Source: Holophagaceae bacterium UBA706 | GTDB taxonomy: Bacteria; Acidobacteriota; Holophagae; Holophagales; Holophagaceae | Direction of reading: 5' to 3' | DNA: 5,221 nt | Assembly (NCBI GenBank): GCA_002298155.1 | Contig: DBME01000112.1 | Location: forward strand, 1,714 to 6,934 | In this document: positions 3,925-5,221 of the stretch, piece by piece | How positions within the stretch are numbered: the stretch's first letter is position 1 | Layout: each line of letters opens with the position of its first letter | Position numbers and translations under genes: made by a program | Notes under the pieces: model-generated | Seen by the model: the letters and a program-made list of their open reading frames with translations, nothing else | What the model was told of the DNA's origin: nothing | Databases searched by the model: none

Positions 3925-5221
3925 ATGCAGACCACCATGGCAGCGGCGCTCGGCAAGCTCGGCATCACGGAATACAATCCCGGCGGGTTCGCGGGGGAAT
4001 GGTTCAGCGGCGGACCCGACCAGGACGTCATCTCGCCGGTGGACGGCTCCCTCCTCGCCACCGTGGCCCAGGTGGACCGAGCCGGCTTCGAGAAGGCCCT
4101 GGCCCGGTGCCGGTCGGCCTTCGAGTCCTGGCGCCTGGTGCCGGCCCCGAAGCGGGGCCAGGTGGTCAAGGATCTGGGCGACGAGCTCCGGCGCAACAAG
4201 GAGGCCCTGGCCGAGGTGATCACCCTGGAGATGGGCAAGCCCCTCCGGGAGGCCCTGGGCGAGGTCCAGGAGATGATCGACATCTGCGACCTGGCGGTGG
4301 GCCTGTCCCGCCAGCTCTACGGCCTGACCATGCCCAGCGAGCGCCGCATGCACCGCCTGCAGGAGCAGTGGCACCCTCTGGGCGTGGTGGGCGTCATCAC
4401 CGCCTTCAACTTCCCCGCGGCGGTGTGGAGCTGGAACACCGCCATCGCCCTGGTGTGCGGCGACACGGTCCTGTGGAAGCCCTCCAGCAAGGCCCCCCTC
4501 ACCGCCATCGCCTGCATCCGCCTGGCCCAGCGGGTTCTGGAGAACGCCGGCTTCGACCCCGCCATCTGCTCCCTGACCATCGGCCGGGGCAGCGACATCG
4601 GCGACCTCATCAACACGGACCCCCGGGTGGCCCTGGTGTCCTACACGGGCTCGGTCCCCGGCGGCCGCCACGTGGGCAAGCTGGTCCAGGAGCGCTTCGG
4701 GCGCCACATCCTGGAGCTGGGCGGCAACGGCGCGGTCATCGTCAGCGGCAAGGCCGACCTGGACATGGCCCTGAACGCGGTCTACTTCGGCGCCATCGGC
4801 ACCGCCGGCCAGCGCTGCACCTCCACGCGCCGCGTCATCGTCCACGACTCCATCTACGACACCTTCGTCTCCCGCCTGAAGGACCTCTACGCCCGCACCC
4901 GCATCGGCGATCCCAGGGACGGCCGCAACTTCATGGGCCCCCTCGTGGACAGCGGCGCGGTGGACACGATGCTGAAGGCGGTGGAGGTCATCAAGGCCCA
5001 GGGCGGGCGGATCCTGGCCGGGGGCGAGCGCCTGCCCCTGCCCGGCGGAGCCTACGTGACGCCCTGTCTGGCGGAGGTCTCCAAGGACCTGCCCATGACC
5101 CGCGAGGAGACCTTCGCGCCGGTGCTCTACCTGATCCGGTACAGCACGATCGAGGAGGCCATCCGGATCCAGAACGACGTCCCCCAGGGCCTCTCCAGCG
5201 CCATCATCACCAACGACATGC
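3925..5221 (+). CDS. ALDH7/antiquitin-type dehydrogenase, probable L-2-aminoadipate semialdehyde (piperideine-6-carboxylate) dehydrogenase (3' partial)
   Basis: 432 codons are visible to the right edge; the family is ~500 residues, so about 70 C-terminal residues are missing. Start ATG 3925 has AGGAG 6 bases upstream. Seen: AFNFPAAVWSWN with catalytic Asn162; LWKPSSKAP with Lys185 for NAD ribose; the nucleotide loop YTGSVPGG (240-247); LELGG with general base Glu264; GQRCT with nucleophile Cys298 (4816-4818); EETFAPV with Glu395. ICDLAVGLSRQLYG, then PSER and EQWHPLGVVGVIT, follow antiquitin (ALDH7) rather than betaine or succinate semialdehyde dehydrogenases. Known: ALDH7 enzymes oxidise 2-aminoadipate 6-semialdehyde to 2-aminoadipate with NAD+ in lysine catabolism; bacterial members are called AmaB or Pcd. 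Arg297 before the catalytic Cys and Glu116 sit where antiquitin binds the substrate head group. Oddities: GSVPGG where most have GSTxVG, and ELGGNG for ELGGNN. Cytosolic. Divergent from, and probably controlled by, the LysR gene. Subfamily confident, substrate inferred. Confidence 0.93.
   Translation, partial: MQTTMAAALGKLGITEYNPGGFAGEWFSGGPDQDVISPVDGSLLATVAQVDRAGFEKALARCRSAFESWRLVPAPKRGQVVKDLGDELRRNKEALAEVITLEMGKPLREALGEVQEMIDICDLAVGLSRQLYGLTMPSERRMHRLQEQWHPLGVVGVITAFNFPAAVWSWNTAIALVCGDTVLWKPSSKAPLTAIACIRLAQRVLENAGFDPAICSLTIGRGSDIGDLINTDPRVALVSYTGSVPGGRHVGKLVQERFGRHILELGGNGAVIVSGKADLDMALNAVYFGAIGTAGQRCTSTRRVIVHDSIYDTFVSRLKDLYARTRIGDPRDGRNFMGPLVDSGAVDTMLKAVEVIKAQGGRILAGGERLPLPGGAYVTPCLAEVSKDLPMTREETFAPVLYLIRYSTIEEAIRIQNDVPQGLSSAIITNDM

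Noticed and set aside
3904..4845. Minus-strand 313-residue reading frame opposite the dehydrogenase
   Set aside because: Low-complexity antisense shadow of an unmistakable ALDH7 coding frame.

Overview
This is a GC-rich bacterial chromosomal segment. Coding third positions are almost all G or C, and the two divergent intergenic regions (about 2077-2231 and 3834-3924) are visibly AT-richer. The barrel-like secreted protein with a Sec signal peptide implies a Gram-negative envelope. The gene content would fit an Acidobacteriota (Holophaga/Geothrix-like) or deltaproteobacterial-type genome, but this is a low-confidence impression because nothing in the window is a taxonomic marker. No tRNA, rRNA, CRISPR array, insertion sequence or phage gene is visible, and no region looks foreign in codon use.

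Layout: (1) 1-1059, plus strand, the 3' part of a class V aminotransferase of the cysteine-desulfurase-like type, with its first ~30-35 residues missing off the left edge. (2) 1069-2076, minus strand, a cytosolic signalling protein with a GAF domain followed by a degenerate GGDEF domain. Its catalytic motif reads GKETF, but the upstream RxxD c-di-GMP inhibitory-site motif is in the right place, an arrangement resembling the cytosolic part of PelD. It converges on gene 1 with 9 bases between the stops. (3) 2232-2939, plus strand, an exported, probably outer-membrane beta-strand-rich protein of unknown function, divergent from gene 2. (4) 2940-3833 (or 3839), minus strand, a LysR-family regulator whose stop codon directly abuts that of gene 3. 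(5) 3925-5221, plus strand, an ALDH7/antiquitin-type aldehyde dehydrogenase (probable L-2-aminoadipate semialdehyde / piperideine-6-carboxylate dehydrogenase), cut by the right edge about 70 residues before its expected end and divergent from the LysR gene.

How they may work together: the LysR gene and the dehydrogenase form a classical divergent regulator/target pair. A good sigma70-type promoter (TTGAGA, 17 bases, TATATT) precedes the dehydrogenase, and its -35 hexamer sits at the centre of a 15-bp interrupted dyad that is a candidate regulator site. The natural inference is lysine-catabolism control. Both minus-strand genes (GAF protein and LysR) carry the same 10-base sequence ATTATACTCA (plus strand) immediately before their starts, giving a perfect TATAAT so close to the ATG that leaderless or near-leaderless mRNAs are predicted. 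Genes 1, 2 and 3 show no obvious shared pathway with genes 4 and 5.

No clearly new multi-gene system is evident. The observations most worth following are the PelD-like GAF/degenerate-GGDEF protein, the shared leaderless promoter element and the dyad over the dehydrogenase -35 box.
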